Positions 1-12,081 of a stretch of 64,000 nucleotides of DNA are shown here, one piece after another. The notes beneath the pieces were generated by a model. It worked only from the letters and a program-made list of their open reading frames with translations, had not been told where the DNA came from and made no database searches. The position numbers and the translations under genes are program-made. The stretch spans positions 41,693,499 through 41,757,498 of the forward strand of contig CM053249.1 in NCBI GenBank assembly GCA_028583405.1, given 5' to 3'. Numbering within the stretch: the stretch's first letter is position 1; the number at the start of each line of letters is the position of its first letter. The stretch comes from Pogonophryne albipinna. Lineage: Eukaryota; Chordata; Actinopteri; Perciformes; Artedidraconidae.

Positions 1-533
1 CGGTTATGTTACAAACAGAATATTTGTTCGGTCAGGAGAGAAAGGCTGCAGCTTCCTCTCCCTGTGCTGGCCGTGAAGAAAGAGGCCGAACCCCTCAGGT
101 CCCGCTGTTTATATATCCTCTGCTGGCTCCTCCCTGCGGGCCGGCTCTCCACGTTTTAATGTCCGTTGTTTCGCATATCAGAGGATTCAGACATTGTACA
201 TTAAAATATATATCTAAACACGCCTTTTCTCTTCCTTAACTCTTTCATGATTTTTCATTTAACACATTCTAAACGCTGTAATCAATACTCCAAAAAATAC
301 AGGAAATACTTCACAGCAGTTTGGTTTCTGGTCGTTCCGGAAGTTGTCACATGCTACCCACATCTGTAAACAATAACGTACTCAAATAAACTGTACCTTC
401 ATTTAATATTCAACAACAATAATAATATCTCGACGTCTGTAGTTGTAGTGTTGAAATCAGTAGGTTTCGGTGTGCAACATCATATCATCTCGCTGCTAAA
501 TTCACCTCTATAGTAAATGGTATATTAGCCTCA

Positions 534-697
534 TGCTAAATGCTAACCGGAGATGAAGGATTTTCAGAATAAAAGCTTAACAACTGGTTGTGCACAGGAA
601 CTTCTGGTTTTTCAGTATAAAACAGCTTTTAAACTGACGGTATGTTTTATGGTTCATTATGCTATCAAAACATTGATTTTAATTTCTAACAGACTCC
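534..697 (+). repeat. Local duplication, copy 1
   Basis: This block resembles 1257-1415. Both copies run from a 'tgctaaccgg' start through a GGATTTTCAGAATAAAAG stretch, a 'ggtttttcag' stretch and a shared 'aacattgattttaattt' end. The spacing is about 720 bp. It lies just before a BED-finger remnant, so the duplication probably belongs to the surrounding hAT relic. Confidence 0.6.
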
Positions 698-704
698 CGC
701 AGGC

Positions 705-809
705 ATGGCGGACAGAGCGAATCGATCGAAGGTCTGGGTGCACTTTAAAAAATGTAGTGGCGATAGTGCAAGGTGCAATCTATGTACTCAATTAGTTGTG
801 ACTGCCTAA
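705..809 (+). pseudogene. BED zinc-finger fragment of a hAT transposase
   Basis: A short open frame of 34 codons begins at an ATG and reads SKVWVHFKKCSGDSARCNLC, which has the W, F and CxxC layout of the first half of a BED finger. BED fingers bind DNA at the N terminus of many hAT transposases and ZBED proteins. The His pair of the finger is missing because a TAA follows. A 'ctaacag' acceptor-like sequence lies just upstream. I read it as a dead or split N-terminal piece of a hAT element; a domesticated ZBED gene is less likely. Confidence 0.55.
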
Positions 810-1256
810 ACAATGTGGCTGCTAGCGATACTGCTAATAGTGCTAGCACGTGTTAGGATTTCTTTAGCCCCGAGACTAGGATAAACTGAAAAGAGTACAA
901 GGAAGCTTATAAAAGTTAACAGCATTTAATTAAACAAATGATGCTGCGATATACAATGAAATGTGCGAGTTGGTGGCTCCCCCCCTCCCAGCTGTTGGTC
1001 CTGTTCGCATTGGGGCAGCGGAGGGTGAAAAAGAGATCGATTGTCCCTGTCCATCACGGGTTATCAACTGTAGTCTTCTCCTATTGGCAATTCCTGTCGT
1101 TTTTTCTGGTGTTAATTACAGCATTCTAATGTCTGTGGTTATTTAAACATTCCCTAATAACAGTATTGCAGCGTCAATAAATGAGTGTTAAAGACAGTGT
1201 GTTTAGTGTACAACACCACCTTCAATTCACGGTTTCAAAACGTATGGTTTGCCACA

Positions 1257-1415
1257 TGCTAATGCTAACCGGAAATGAAGGATTTTCAGAATAAAAGTTA
1301 AAAGTGTGTGTGAACTTCCGGTTTTTCAGAATAAAAACAGCTTTAATTATAAGAATATATTTAATCTAAATTACGCCATATAAACATTGATTTTAATTTT
1401 TTACACACGCTAACA
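1257..1415 (+). repeat. Local duplication, copy 2
   Basis: Diverged direct copy of 534-697. It keeps the GGATTTTCAGAATAAAAG and 'ggtttttcag' stretches. The BED-finger remnant lies between the two copies. Confidence 0.6.
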
Positions 1416-1615
1416 ACGTTCTCCTAAGTCCAACCTGATATGATTTGCGGGACAAATGTGGCGACCTCAACGACAAGTGACGGTAACATTTGTTTTTTTT
1501 AATAACTCGGAGACAGTAAGCAACTTTTAATGTATATTCCTAAATGATCCCATAGACAACGTCAGTCAAGAAGCGGCAGCGATAGCATCCACACGTTAGG
1601 AGAAGTCAGACAGCG

Positions 1616-1744
1616 ATGGCCTCTCCATTCTCTATAGCTAAACGAGGGATAATGACACAGGATCAGAAAGCAACATGTCATAGGGCTGTTGCAAAGTATA
1701 TTGTGAAGGATATGCAGCCCTTCAGTACAGTGGAGTCCAGTTAA
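1616..1744 (+). pseudogene. hAT transposase N-terminal (post-BED) fragment
   Basis: An open frame of 42 codons from ATG to TAA contains KYIVKDMQPFSTVE. This matches the 'I..D.QPFS.VE' segment that follows the BED finger in ZBED-type hAT transposases. Together with the BED remnant at 705-809 it indicates a hAT gene on the plus strand. The catalytic RNase H-like core is not present. The ERV-like element at 1820 begins 75 bp downstream and may have cut the hAT. Confidence 0.5.
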
Positions 1745-1819
1745 GCTGGTTTAGCATAAATCGCTATCTAATTGTTAGGTAAGTTAGCCCTAGTTTTGAT
1801 TTGCCCAACCTTTGAATAT

Positions 1820-2645
1820 TGTTAGAGATTTAGAGGGATATCTTGTCCGCTTTCCAAATCTCCGCGCGTCCTTATCAAGCTGGTTAAAAAACACAGGAAG
1901 GAATCCAGAGCTACCAAGTAATCGTTAAACAATAATCCACTTTAATGGTAATATGACAATGCAATACAATCAATACAGTACAAATTCAATACAGCTATCT
2001 ATGGGATCCCTACATTACCTGATGCATTTCAGCCAGCCGGCCGGCCAAAGAGCCAGCCAGGCAGCCAGCCAGCCAGAGAAGAAAGAGAATGAACTAAATT
2101 CAAACCCCACTTTTATACCCACAAATCACCGGAGGAGCCGAGTCAGTCTATCTCATTGGAAGATGTAAAAGATGACTTTTCTTAGCGAATCAGCGCGAGC
2201 CAGCCAGGATAATAAACAAGTGTCTCTGAGGGGGTAATAAAATGTATCTGGCGTCCGTTATCTCACTTTCCTGCATAGACTTTCACGCACACACACTTTC
2301 CTGCACATTCCAGAGGCCTGAGCTGTATCCCTTTGTTCACAAAGATAATACATATTAATACCCTCATATGAATACAAAGTAATCAAACACACACATATAC
2401 TATTCAAGATATGTTGACTTCCCTGAAACATGACATACAGGAGATCTTAAGCAGAAGGAACTCTCATCCAACTCTCTATACCTCCCCCACAGGGCAATAA
2501 AACCTGTTAACTCCAAGCACCCTTTGTTCTCCAAAACACATGTCAGCAGGCCCTGAATCCAGCTCACGGTTTTACACAGATTATTTCCCATTTAAGCTTA
2601 TTCATAGTTTGCTAACATGAATACATACAAATATTTTACTTCAAT
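1820..2645 (-). repeat. LTR of ERV-like element 1 (3' LTR)
   Basis: 826 bp starting TGTTAGAG on the plus strand. It nearly matches 8014-8867; the chief difference is a 28-bp shorter AGCC-rich tract near 2030-2085. The high similarity of the two LTRs suggests a fairly recent insertion relative to neighbouring relics. The exact low-strand end is uncertain by a few bases. Confidence 0.85.
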
Positions 2646-2657
2646 AATCCCCCTTTT
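2646..2657 (-). other. Polypurine tract of ERV-like element 1
   Basis: On the minus strand AAAAGGGGGATT abuts the LTR. Retroviral polypurine tracts prime plus-strand DNA synthesis directly upstream of the 3' LTR, which fixes the minus orientation. Confidence 0.65.
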
Positions 2658-2939
2658 GGTCTCTCTCTAAAGAGACCAACTTACACAAGGCACTTCGAAA
2701 CTTAACTACTGTCATTCCTTTCCACTGTGTCTGTCCCCCAATATTGTATAAATCTATCAGAAACTGAGACCCAAAGTACTTGAACTCTTTGAGAACAGAA
2801 CACCACTCTCCATGGCAGTGTAGGAACCATCTCCTCCCCCCCCCTCTGATAGGGAGGGGGAGATGCGGTTTTCCCTTCACTGGTGGAACTGATCAGAGAG
2901 AAGTAGACTCCTCTGCTGCCTCGACAAGTCCCCCAGCCC

Positions 2940-3300
2940 GCTGACAGCCGCTTCCTAGTCGTCTGCTGTAAGGATGTCCTCGAGGTCGTTGTCGTCCAGT
3001 TCACTGATGGCTGCTTCCGAGTCGACCTCCTCTGCGAGGGCCACGTCCGTCCTGATGTCGTCCCCGGTCCTAGCAGGTGGTTTCCCCGCCGCACACTGGC
3101 TCCCGTGGTACGCGCTGTCCCCCTTTCCTCCCACGCGGACGGCATGAGAGATCCGCTGGGTCACTCGATCGGGGCCGGAGAGCCTGGGGTTGAGCCACTT
3201 TGTCCTGATGACCTTCAGCCAGACGAACTCCGCTGTGTCGGCCTCCTGGGTCCCCCTTTTGCATCACCAACCTGTGTGGAGAAATCTGATACAAATCCCT
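2940..3300 (-). pseudogene. Retroviral integrase C-terminal remnant
   Basis: Minus-strand translation around 3030-3230 contains the elements WL.PRL.GP, HAVRVGGKGD and a SQCAA end. These resemble the SH3-like C-terminal DNA-binding domain of gamma/epsilon-retrovirus-type integrases. It is followed by an acidic tail and a stop near 2955, roughly 300 bp before the LTR, so there is no room for env. Catalytic DDE sequence was not found upstream. Neighbouring open frames in the other phases here are shadows. The domain call is by eye. Confidence 0.5.
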
Positions 3301-3429
3301 CAAGCCTACGCTCCGGGCTCCTCCTATCTGCCAGTGCAGCTTCAGAATCTCAATACTTGGATAAAAATACTAAAAGTAAAACCCCCACCTCTCTAGGTGA
3401 ACTAAATAACATATTTCAATAGCTCTGCA

Positions 3430-4639
3430 TTTCTGACAAGCATCTGTGTTTATTTTTAAATGAAATCCCTGAGATCCTATTTAAAATCTAAATATAATAT
3501 GAACTGCTAATGTTTCTGGTAGAGAAACACACTAATGTTATGGATTCAAAAACAACCAAAACCATGATACTGACAAAGTGAATGATTTCCTGGTGATACT
3601 GCTTCTACCGGTCAGTGCTTAGATATTATCAAGCTGAAAAAATGAATACAGAATTCCAACAAACTGTCATCAAATGTCTTTCTATTATGAATTTAGATGA
3701 AATGTATATCCCCATAATAACCTAAACAATAGAGTCTATGGCTTTTACTTCTTTACCAGGCTAGTTACATGATGCTGTCTAAATTAAATTAAGTCTCATT
3801 ACATTACTATGTTTTATCTTTAACTGTAATATGTTCTTTCTACATTTCAAACCTCAGTTACTTTAATACTTGTTGAAACATTACTCACCGGTCAACTTAC
3901 AGCAGCCCCTTGGCCACTGATTCTGCATCTATGTTACCTGTTATAACTCAATCAATATTAGAAACATGTCAACATTCATCAAACAGTATCTTATCCCCAG
4001 ATATGGAGCAGGTCAATTCTAAAACTGTCAATCAATGGTCAGATTGAACAATCGAGTTGGGGCAGCAGGTTCCTTTCAGTCCCTAAATGAAAAATGTACA
4101 TTGTGAATTTTACACTCCCCCTTTTTACACATGAACCTCATGTGTAACCATGGATTATAAGAAAATGCCAAACATTTTCCCAAATGTACATCCATCATTT
4201 CCACAGTAAACACTTCAGTGAGATGAAGTGTTGCTCTCCATCCTTCAGTCCTAAAAGAAACAGAATCTTCATGTTTTAGTTTGAGTTTCACATTCTGCCA
4301 ACTGCCACCTCCTGTGGGAGTAAAATATCATCAAGTGGACTAGAAACGGGTAATAATATGTTAGTCCAAAAACATGCTTGGTTAGTTATTGTTTTAGTAT
4401 CATGCAGTTACGCTGATCACATGCCGGCATTCATTCACACTCAAACCGTCTGTCAGGTTGTAAAGTCTTGGTCTGGACAGATTCACCCCAGAGTCAGTCA
4501 TTGACAGTGCCTTCCCAAGTTACACTGTCGGTCAGGGTCAGAGGTCAGCTGGCCTCAGTGTTTTTGGCCATGTGTCGTGCTCTGCAGAGACTTTGATATT
4601 TCGGCCTAGGCCAGTATCCTTTGTCTACAAAAATCTGTT
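3430..4639. other. ERV 1 interior, unassigned AT-rich DNA
   Basis: No gene, tandem repeat or terminal-repeat structure was recognised. The longest frames are about 70 codons and show no domain features. Confidence 0.5.
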
Positions 4640-6270
4640 ATATATGGAGCGCCATCATCAATCAATTCACGACCACAACTATAATTTTCCAGATATCTCT
4701 AACTTTTCATCGGAACAGCTGTTCCCCACATTCCCTGAAAAGTGTTAGCCAAAAATGTCACTTCCTTATAGTACTACTACTGCAATTCATTTACACCTAA
4801 TTAGTATTAAAATGTCTAATAGATCTATTTCAGAAACTTGTGTACATCACTATTATCTTGTGTCAAACCATTACTAGGATCTGTGTAGCTCTGCTATGCA
4901 TTTCATAACTCCTCTTCAATTCTGGTCCACCTAAAAAACAATGTTAAACTCTTTAGCAGTGTGTGGAACATCGGGTGTCCGACCATGCAACAATTACTCC
5001 CTCCTTTATCAAGGATTTAAAAACAGAAGTCATTTCATATTTCCATCTTAAAGCCCTCCTATGGTAATAACTATGGCACAATGGTGAAATCAATACTTTA
5101 GATTGGAATACTATATCTGGCTTGGCACTAGCTCTCCCTTTAACATTATCCATTCAAATAAATATTTGTCTTAGAGTGGTTCCTAAAACTATCCCTTTAA
5201 TGGTGATCAATATTGTAACAAATGAGATCACTACTTTATTCACAAGTGAATAAAAATCTCTTGAAGAATGATTTGTTAACATGATGAAAAGATTGAAGAA
5301 TATGGTTATGGAATACTATATGTAACCATCTCTATCCCTCAGTGTGTTTTAGGATGACTTATTTATCAAGTCAATTCAAGTTCTTTAAATGTGCGCTTAT
5401 AAGTGTGTTTATGTGTAAACTCACTCATTCCCGTTGATTCCCTTCTCCTCTCCTCTGGTTTATCTCAAGCCGTGATCCCTGGCCACCTCACATTCTCGGC
5501 CAAGTCCCCTGATTCTGACTCCTCCCCCTTTGTCCATCAGCTGTCACTCTTTGAGGCAGCCATCTGCCCAGCTACATCTGCAGCCCCCATCATGCCACTG
5601 TTCTTGCACTGCTTTGCACTTCATCTCCTCCTTCACAGTATCTCTGCTGCTTTATGGAGGGCGGATTCTGCTCTCATGTCCCACACTTTGCTCTGTTTGA
5701 GGGACTGATAGATCTCTGCCTGTCAGCAAGCTGTTTGGTTCTGGATGCCACAGGTGGAGATAGTTCTGGATGCAGTTCTTATTGTTGTTGTTGGTTCAGC
5801 TCTGGTTCACTGAGAAGGAGGAGTCTCCTGTTGGGTTAGGCTTTTGATTGCTTAAGCGGATCGGGGTCTTAGCCGTCTGACATGCAGAGAGAGAGAGTCC
5901 AGGTCTCGGGACGCATAACCTATAAAAATTCTAGCACACTGAGGCGAAATAGATCCCACTCTTTTCACCCCGTCTCTTTCTAATCATACTATCTGTCTTA
6001 GTAGTTAAATGCCATCCAAACAACACAATTAATGTCTACCAATGATATTACATAAACTCCCTCTAATAATCGTTTCATCCATTGTGACATATTTACCCAA
6101 ACTAAGTTTCTCAACACCCACATGTTTCCAGCATCGCATATTCCACACACTATGAAAGAACCCCTCCGCATTCAAAAAATCCCACTGCTATCTAGCAACA
6201 ATTGTAAAGTTGCAGAGCACACTAATCAGATCACAGTAATGTAATTTGACCCAAGCGTAGGCCTATTTCG
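4640..6270 (-). repeat. Internal block shared with ERV-like element 2 (copy A)
   Basis: This stretch aligns by eye, in order, with 10372-13790. Anchors include 'ttccagatatctctaactttt', 'tcaaggatttaaaaacagaag', the pyrimidine-rich 'ctcctctggtttatctc' region, 'ggatcggggtctta' and 'tgacccaag.gtaggcctat'. Copy A lacks the hAT and Harbinger insertions present in the other copy, so it shows their empty sites. It lies in the 5' half of the element interior, where leader and gag would be expected, but no gag motif is visible. Confidence 0.75.
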
Positions 6271-6489
6271 TTCCTAGAAATGTTAGCAAACACCAAACTC
6301 CACCTACAACATTTATAGACAAATTGATTTAGCAAAATGAAATCTTACGTAATTCAAAATGTGACCAAAGAACACTGATTTGTCTTACACAAGATTGTGT
6401 AACTGACTAGACTGAGTTCAATAAAAATTAAACCATACGACTTGTAGTCTGGCTTCCATAAAAAATCCTATCATTTGATCATATTTTCT

Positions 6490-6532
6490 TGTCTCTCTCT
6501 GTGTCTCTCTCTGTGTCTCTCTCTGTGTCTTC
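6490..6532 (+). repeat. TCTCTCTCTGTG short tandem repeat
   Basis: About three and a half copies of a 12-bp CTCTCTCTGTGT-type unit inside the element interior. Confidence 0.7.
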
Positions 6533-7250
6533 TCACTTTCCCCTGTCCTTCTTTTCCCACTTTCCCATCTCTTTCTTCTGTCACTTCTGTTAGATATGAA
6601 ATAAAACATACGAGTCCATGTAATCCATTACTCGAGAAGACTCAGTATCACCTCTGTGTTTTAACATTTAACAGCTTCTCTCTGACTGACAAACTTACAA
6701 AACCTTCTGTCTACTTTCTACTCTTTCTTCACAAACTCTCAGTAAATCCCTTTTTACTTCCCCTCTATGTTTCTGTATGTAATTAAATTCCTCTGAAATA
6801 TGATGAAGTACAATTCCCAGTTAATGACAAATAGCATGAAATTCACAATTAATGTAATAGTCATAAAAACCACGATGTGACGCAACTGTATCCCTCAATG
6901 CTAAAAACAACAAATTATAGTATCTTATTTATTTCAATATCTACCACCTCAAATCACACATTGATCCATTAATTTTCAATGTTATTCACTCCAACTTCAG
7001 ATCACTTGTTGATCCTTCACTACTTGCTTTAAATTTAACGCTCAGCATCCATTTTCCAGAGCAATGTCCAGCAATTAGAGTAGAAATGTGGAGAAAGGGG
7101 GGCTTTCTTAAACCCATGGTATTCTACCATTATGACTTCGCATCTCTTCATCTGACGTGTTCACTTGTATTAATATACTGGGCTATTGTCGTTGTTACTA
7201 TTAACGTGCTCCCCGTATAAAAATGTCAAAGGGGTGTTACCCCCTTTTAG

Positions 7251-7265
7251 CCACTAGATGGCAGC
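7251..7265 (+). promoter_or_regulatory. CTCF-like motif
   Basis: CCACTAGATGGCAGC fits the published core consensus CCASYAGRKGGCRS at every position. It lies inside the ERV interior. Binding is inference only. Confidence 0.4.
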
Positions 7266-7993
7266 AGCAGACCACAAATGAGCTTCACCCTCCTGAGTGC
7301 ATTTTTTCGAGCCCTGCAGACAACCGCTCCCACAGGTATTTTAGGTAAAAATCACACAGATTTATTCCCCGTACAGTTTGTCCAGCTTCTATAATGTGAC
7401 GTAACCTTCATCACACGTTAGCTTTTCAAATTAAGTTTACAATCCAAGGGAAACAAGATCCGGTCCCCGTCACACTTTTGGTGAGGTTCGCGTTCTCTCC
7501 CTCGATTGTAACATATAACAGACCTCTGGCTTATTTAGCTTTCTTCAGCCTTGGTCTGTCATCTCAGTTTTAAACGGCGACCCGATCTTAAATATCGGGT
7601 TTCCAGGTTTTGCAGTGCAGGACTGAAACCTCGCAACCTACAAACTGCACCGTCTCCACGTCACTCAGGAATAAAACTACCTGTAGATCCACGCCAAACC
7701 GCTCTATTTACGCTACGCAGGACTTTCCGTCTACCTGTCGATCAACGTTCTCGTTTTGTATATAACTTTCCTAACATAGTAAAATATGCATTGTACATTC
7801 CATTTAAACTTTAAAAACACCGTGTAACGTCCACAGACAATCCTAACTTTTTAGTGTATCCAATTACAGACTTTCGATTTCCAAAACAGTCGTCTGCCAA
7901 CCTTATTTGTCAGGGCCCAGCTGATTGTCTGAGATGTTTGAAAGCGTTTGCCCTCGACCTATTCCGGTCGTTCTGGATTCTTCCTCAGCATTG

Positions 7994-8011
7994 TTCGACG
8001 TCAGGTCACCA
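7994..8011 (-). other. Primer binding site, tRNA-Trp-like
   Basis: Two bases after the 5' LTR end, the minus strand reads TGGTGACCTGACGTCGAA. The first eight bases equal the classic tRNA-Trp primer site used by alpharetroviruses, and the following GACGT is kept with a small indel. Confidence 0.65.
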
Positions 8012-8013
8012 AC

Positions 8014-8867
8014 TGTTAGAGATTTAAAGGGATATCTTGTCCGCTTTCCAAATCTCCGCGCGTCCTTATCAAGATGGTTAAAAAACACAGGAAGGAATCC
8101 AGAGCTACCAAGTAATCGTTAAACAATAATCCACTTTAATGGTAATATGACAATGCAATACAATCAATACAGTACAAATTCAATACAGCTATCTATGGGA
8201 TCCCTACATTACCTGATGCATTTCAGCCAGCCGGCCGGCCAAAGAGCCAGCCAGGCAGCCAGCCAAAGAGCCAGCCAGCCAGGCAGCCAGCCAGCCAGAG
8301 AAGAAAGAGAATGAACTAAATTCAAACCCCACTTTTATACCCACAAATCACCGGAGGAGCCGAGTCAGTCTATCTCATTGGAAGATGTAAAAGATGACTT
8401 TTCTTAGCGAATCAGCGCGAGCCAGCCAGGATAATAAACAAGTGTCTCTGAAGGGGTAATAAAATGTATCTGGCGTCCGTTATCTCACTTTCCTGCATAG
8501 ACTTTCACGCACACACACTTTCCTGCACATTCCAGAGGCCTGAGCTGTATCCCTTTGTTCACAAAGATAATACATATTAATACCCTCATATGAATACAAA
8601 GTAATCAAACACACACATATACTATTCAAGATATGTTGACTTCCCTGAAACATGACATACAGGAGATCTTAAGCAGAAGGAACTCTCATCCAACTCTCTA
8701 TACCTCCCCCACAGGGCAATAAAACCTGTTAACTCCAAGCACCCTTTGTTCTCCAAAACACATGTCAGCAGGCCCTGAATCCAGCTCACGGTTTTACACA
8801 GATTATTTCCCATTTAAGCTTATTCATAGTTTGCTAACATGAATACATACAAATATTTTACTTCAAT
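8014..8867 (-). repeat. LTR of ERV-like element 1 (5' LTR)
   Basis: 854-bp direct copy of 1820-2645. It carries a longer AGCC-rich tract (about 8223-8300) and only a handful of base changes. For this minus-strand element it is the promoter-side LTR. Confidence 0.85.
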
Positions 8868-9164
8868 AATATAAGCAGACTACAACGTTGTGAGCATTCT
8901 TGCACTCTATGTTACTTCTTCTTAAATTGGATGTTCTGAAAAATCTACAGCATAGAGTATTGGTAGGTAGCATATAACCAGAAGTGCAAAGATGTAGCAT
9001 ATTATTTACAGAGAGTGTAGTAAGTTATTCAGTTTAAGTGATGTAATAAGTTACAATATACATGTTAAATATAAATGCTTGTTGTTATTTTTCCAACTGT
9101 AGGGAGATGACCACAGCCCTTAACCCTAATCAACGCCCCCCTTCCAGAGACACACTGTCTAACA

Positions 9165-9978
9165 CAGTGGTTCTCAAACTTTTTTCAATAATGTACCCCC
9201 TTTTGAAAAAAAATAATTCAGCCAAGTACCCCCTGATCAGCGCAAAAACTATTTGTTAGGGAAAAAATGCCTATATAAAGAGGTACAGTACAGTGCTGCA
9301 CCATCAGTGTCTGATTTATTAAAACAACAACATTGTAACTGAGAAACACTTAAATGCTACATTTCAAATGTTTACAATCCATCACTAAATTCATGGCAAA
9401 CCAAGTTCAACATCATGCAATAACACTGAGACGACATTAGTTGCATTGAACTGATCTTTTTAATAAGTTGTACTTGAATCATGGGCTTGTGCTTCACTGA
9501 GGACCTTTGTTATTCTGACAGGGAGGCCACTGCAGTTATTACACTTTGCTTTTTGAAATATGTGTAACTCTGTTCATATAAAACCCACACTGCTTAAACA
9601 TCCTTACTTTTCCTAAAATTGGTATATTTATTTATTTTGGGGCGTGGGGAATGAAGAGAAAAAAATATATGAGCATTTTATGAGCATGGGATTTTGACCC
9701 CTCATATAAACATATGCATAATGCTGCGCTATACTTTGCAGCCACAAGCCGTTGCCAAGCAACGCTTATTGTTTAGGTCCTTTGATAAGCAGGCAGTCAT
9801 ATCATTATCTAGAACTAGCTAGATCTGATAGATTTGGACATAAACACGAGTGAAGTATAACCAGACGCGAGAAAGAGATTAGAGATCAGATCAGCTGCTG
9901 CTGATGGAGAACACGCAGCTCTTCCGGATCACAGCTCCGCCGCTGTGACGGACCGTTGAGCGGAACAAAATACACTAA
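9165..9978 (+). mobile_element. hAT element, left end and truncated body
   Basis: CAGTGGTTCTCAAACTTTTT at 9165 is the canonical terminal inverted repeat of Charlie/Tip100-type hAT transposons, followed by the usual 'gtaccccc' stretch. The opposite terminus is not found, so the element is truncated, apparently by the Harbinger fragment that begins at 9979. No transposase frame remains. Confidence 0.6.
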
Positions 9979-10371
9979 AGGTACGGACACACCAGCCCGA
10001 TTATCAGCGTTGGTGGGCGTCAGGCCCACGATGACCGTCGACACGCCCTAATCGGATTGGTGTGTCCCGCACCGTCGGGTCTTTTCAGCCGACCCGACGC
10101 CTTTACGGCTGAAAATGTTGAATCGGCGGGCAGTCGGCCAAAGGCAGTCGGCGAAAGAAATCACTCTGATTGGCTGTTCAGTTAGCGAATCAGTGCATGA
10201 GAAGCGAAACGGAAGTGAGGGACGTCAACAAACGATTTAAGAAGGCACACTTCTATTCATTTTCATCTCAGCATTTTATTCTTCATCATGGCGATCTGGA
10301 ATGAAGGAACCGAAGACCAACTGATCAGCATGATCCAGGAGAGGCCACCTCTGTTTGACATTACAGAGAAA
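9979..10371 (+). mobile_element. Harbinger element, 5' fragment
   Basis: GGTACGGACACACCAGCCC matches a Harbinger-type terminal repeat, preceded by TAA as expected for the 3-bp TWA target. About 300 bp in, it starts the Harbinger accessory Myb/SANT-like gene. The element stops where the ERV-derived block B begins at about 10372. Confidence 0.55.
10288..10371 (+). pseudogene. Harbinger Myb/SANT-like (MADF) protein, first exon fragment
   Basis: The ATG begins WNEGTEDQLISMIQERPPLF, the start of the MADF-like DNA-binding protein that Harbinger elements encode beside their transposase. About 28 codons are authentic. The frame then runs into unrelated repeat DNA and stops near 10485, giving a 65-codon chimeric reading. 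The rest of the domain and the transposase are absent. Confidence 0.6.
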
Positions 10372-12081
10372 TATATGTCATATGAGCACCATCATTTATT
10401 AATTCACGATTACAACTATAACTTTCCAGATATCTCTAACTTTTCATTGGGACAGCTGCTTCCCACATTTCCTGAAATGTGTTAGCCAAAAATGTAACTT
10501 CCTTATAGTACTACTATTGCAGTTTATTAACACCTAATCTATTTTAAAATGTCTAATAGATCTATTTCAGAAACTTGTGCATATAATTATTTTCCTGAGT
10601 CAAAACATTATTAGAATTTTTGTAGCTCTGCTATGTATTTCATAACTCATTATATTCATTTATCTTCAATTCTGGTCCACCTAAAGAACAATGTTAACCT
10701 CTTTAACAGTGAGTGGAACCTTGGGTGTTCGAACATGTAACAATCACTCCTTCCTTTATCAAGGATTTAAAAACAGAAGTAATTTCATCAATGGTTTGTA
10801 GTTGAATTTAGGAATTATCACTTATGGTAGGTATGTTTTTACTTTTTAACATCTCTAAATGTCAGTTAATTACTAATTAAATGGATGTCCATTAGGAGGT
10901 GGTGACACTTTGTCTTTTAAACTCATAATCTGGTGCCGTGCGCTCCCTGTGAAGCTGCAACTAAGATTTAAAAAACCACTGCAGGGCGGGTTGAGTGACC
11001 CCATTGGCTGTCAATAATATGCACCTTTACAATCGGTGACACATTTTTTCCAATTATATTGCTTTTTCAAAATTAAATGTGCTGTTTTTTATTTTATTTG
11101 TATTTTAAACTCTACATTTTGGACGACAAACAACAGTTATTTCCCCATAAAAAGTTCTCCTATAGTAATATATGCTACAATGGTGAAGCCAATACCTCAA
11201 ATTGAGGTTTAGAAATGTAGAACTAGCTTTCCCTTCAACATGACCTATATAAATAAATATTTGTCTGATCTTATTGAGTGGTTACTAAAACTCTCCCTTT
11301 AAACTGTAGATCAATACTGTAACAACTTAAAACACTGCCCAATTCACACATGAATAAAAACTCTATAAGAATAATTTGTTAACATGATGAAAAGATTGAA
11401 GAATCTGTTCTACTCTGTACTCTTGACTCCAAAACACCCACTGCTTAAAGTGTAGTGAATATTTCCATCACGTCTCCCCCTTTATCCCACAGTACCTTCA
11501 GTGTTTTAGAATTATTTCCTCATTTGACTTTAATAGTTTCCTCTTTACTGCTATTTTTTATTTACCAATTGATTAATTCATGGGTAATACAACTTGTTAT
11601 CTTTACTTATTTATCAAGTCAATTCAATTTCTTTCTAAATGTGGTTCTTTTTATTTAAATAAGTGTGTTTATGTGCAAACTCACTCATTCCGGTTCCCTT
11701 CTCGTCTCCTCTGGTTTATCTCGAGCCGTGACCCCGGCCTCCTCACATTCTGCTCGACCAACTCCTCTGACTCTGACTTCTCCCCCTTCGTCCATCAGTT
11801 CTTGAATCCATTCGCTGTAACTCTTTGAGGCAGCCATCTGCCCAGTTACATTTGCAGCCCCCATCATGCCACTGTTCTTGTACTGCTTTGCATTTCATCT
11901 CCTCCTTTACAGTCTCTCTGCTGCTTTATGGAGCTTTGGTTCTGGCTGCCACAGGTGGAGATTGTTCTGGATGCAGTTCTGGATGCAGTCTTGTTGTTGT
12001 TGGTTCAGCTCTGGTTCTCTGTCTGTTCGATGGAGAAGGAGCAGTCTCCTGGCTTGGGTTAGGTCTTTGTTTGCTCAGGCG

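Larger units (their letters stand above)
1820..8867 (-). mobile_element. ERV-like LTR element 1, complete with both LTRs
   Basis: Two near-identical direct repeats (1820-2645 and 8014-8867) bound a 5.4 kb interior. On the minus strand the high-coordinate LTR is followed two bases later by an 18-nt primer site resembling the tRNA-Trp 3' end. The low-coordinate LTR is preceded by a purine tract, so the element runs right to left. Possible 5-bp target duplication AATAT lies at 1815-1819 and 8868-8872, if the LTR ends 'cttcaat'. Only an integrase C-terminal remnant near 2.9-3.3 kb is recognisable. The remaining ~4.5 kb is AT-rich without gag, RT or env that I can see. It is either heavily decayed or a non-coding large derivative. 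Confidence 0.8.

Noticed and set aside
2702..3145. Minus-strand 147-codon open frame
   Set aside because: Out of phase with the integrase-like reading and of biased composition; a shadow frame.
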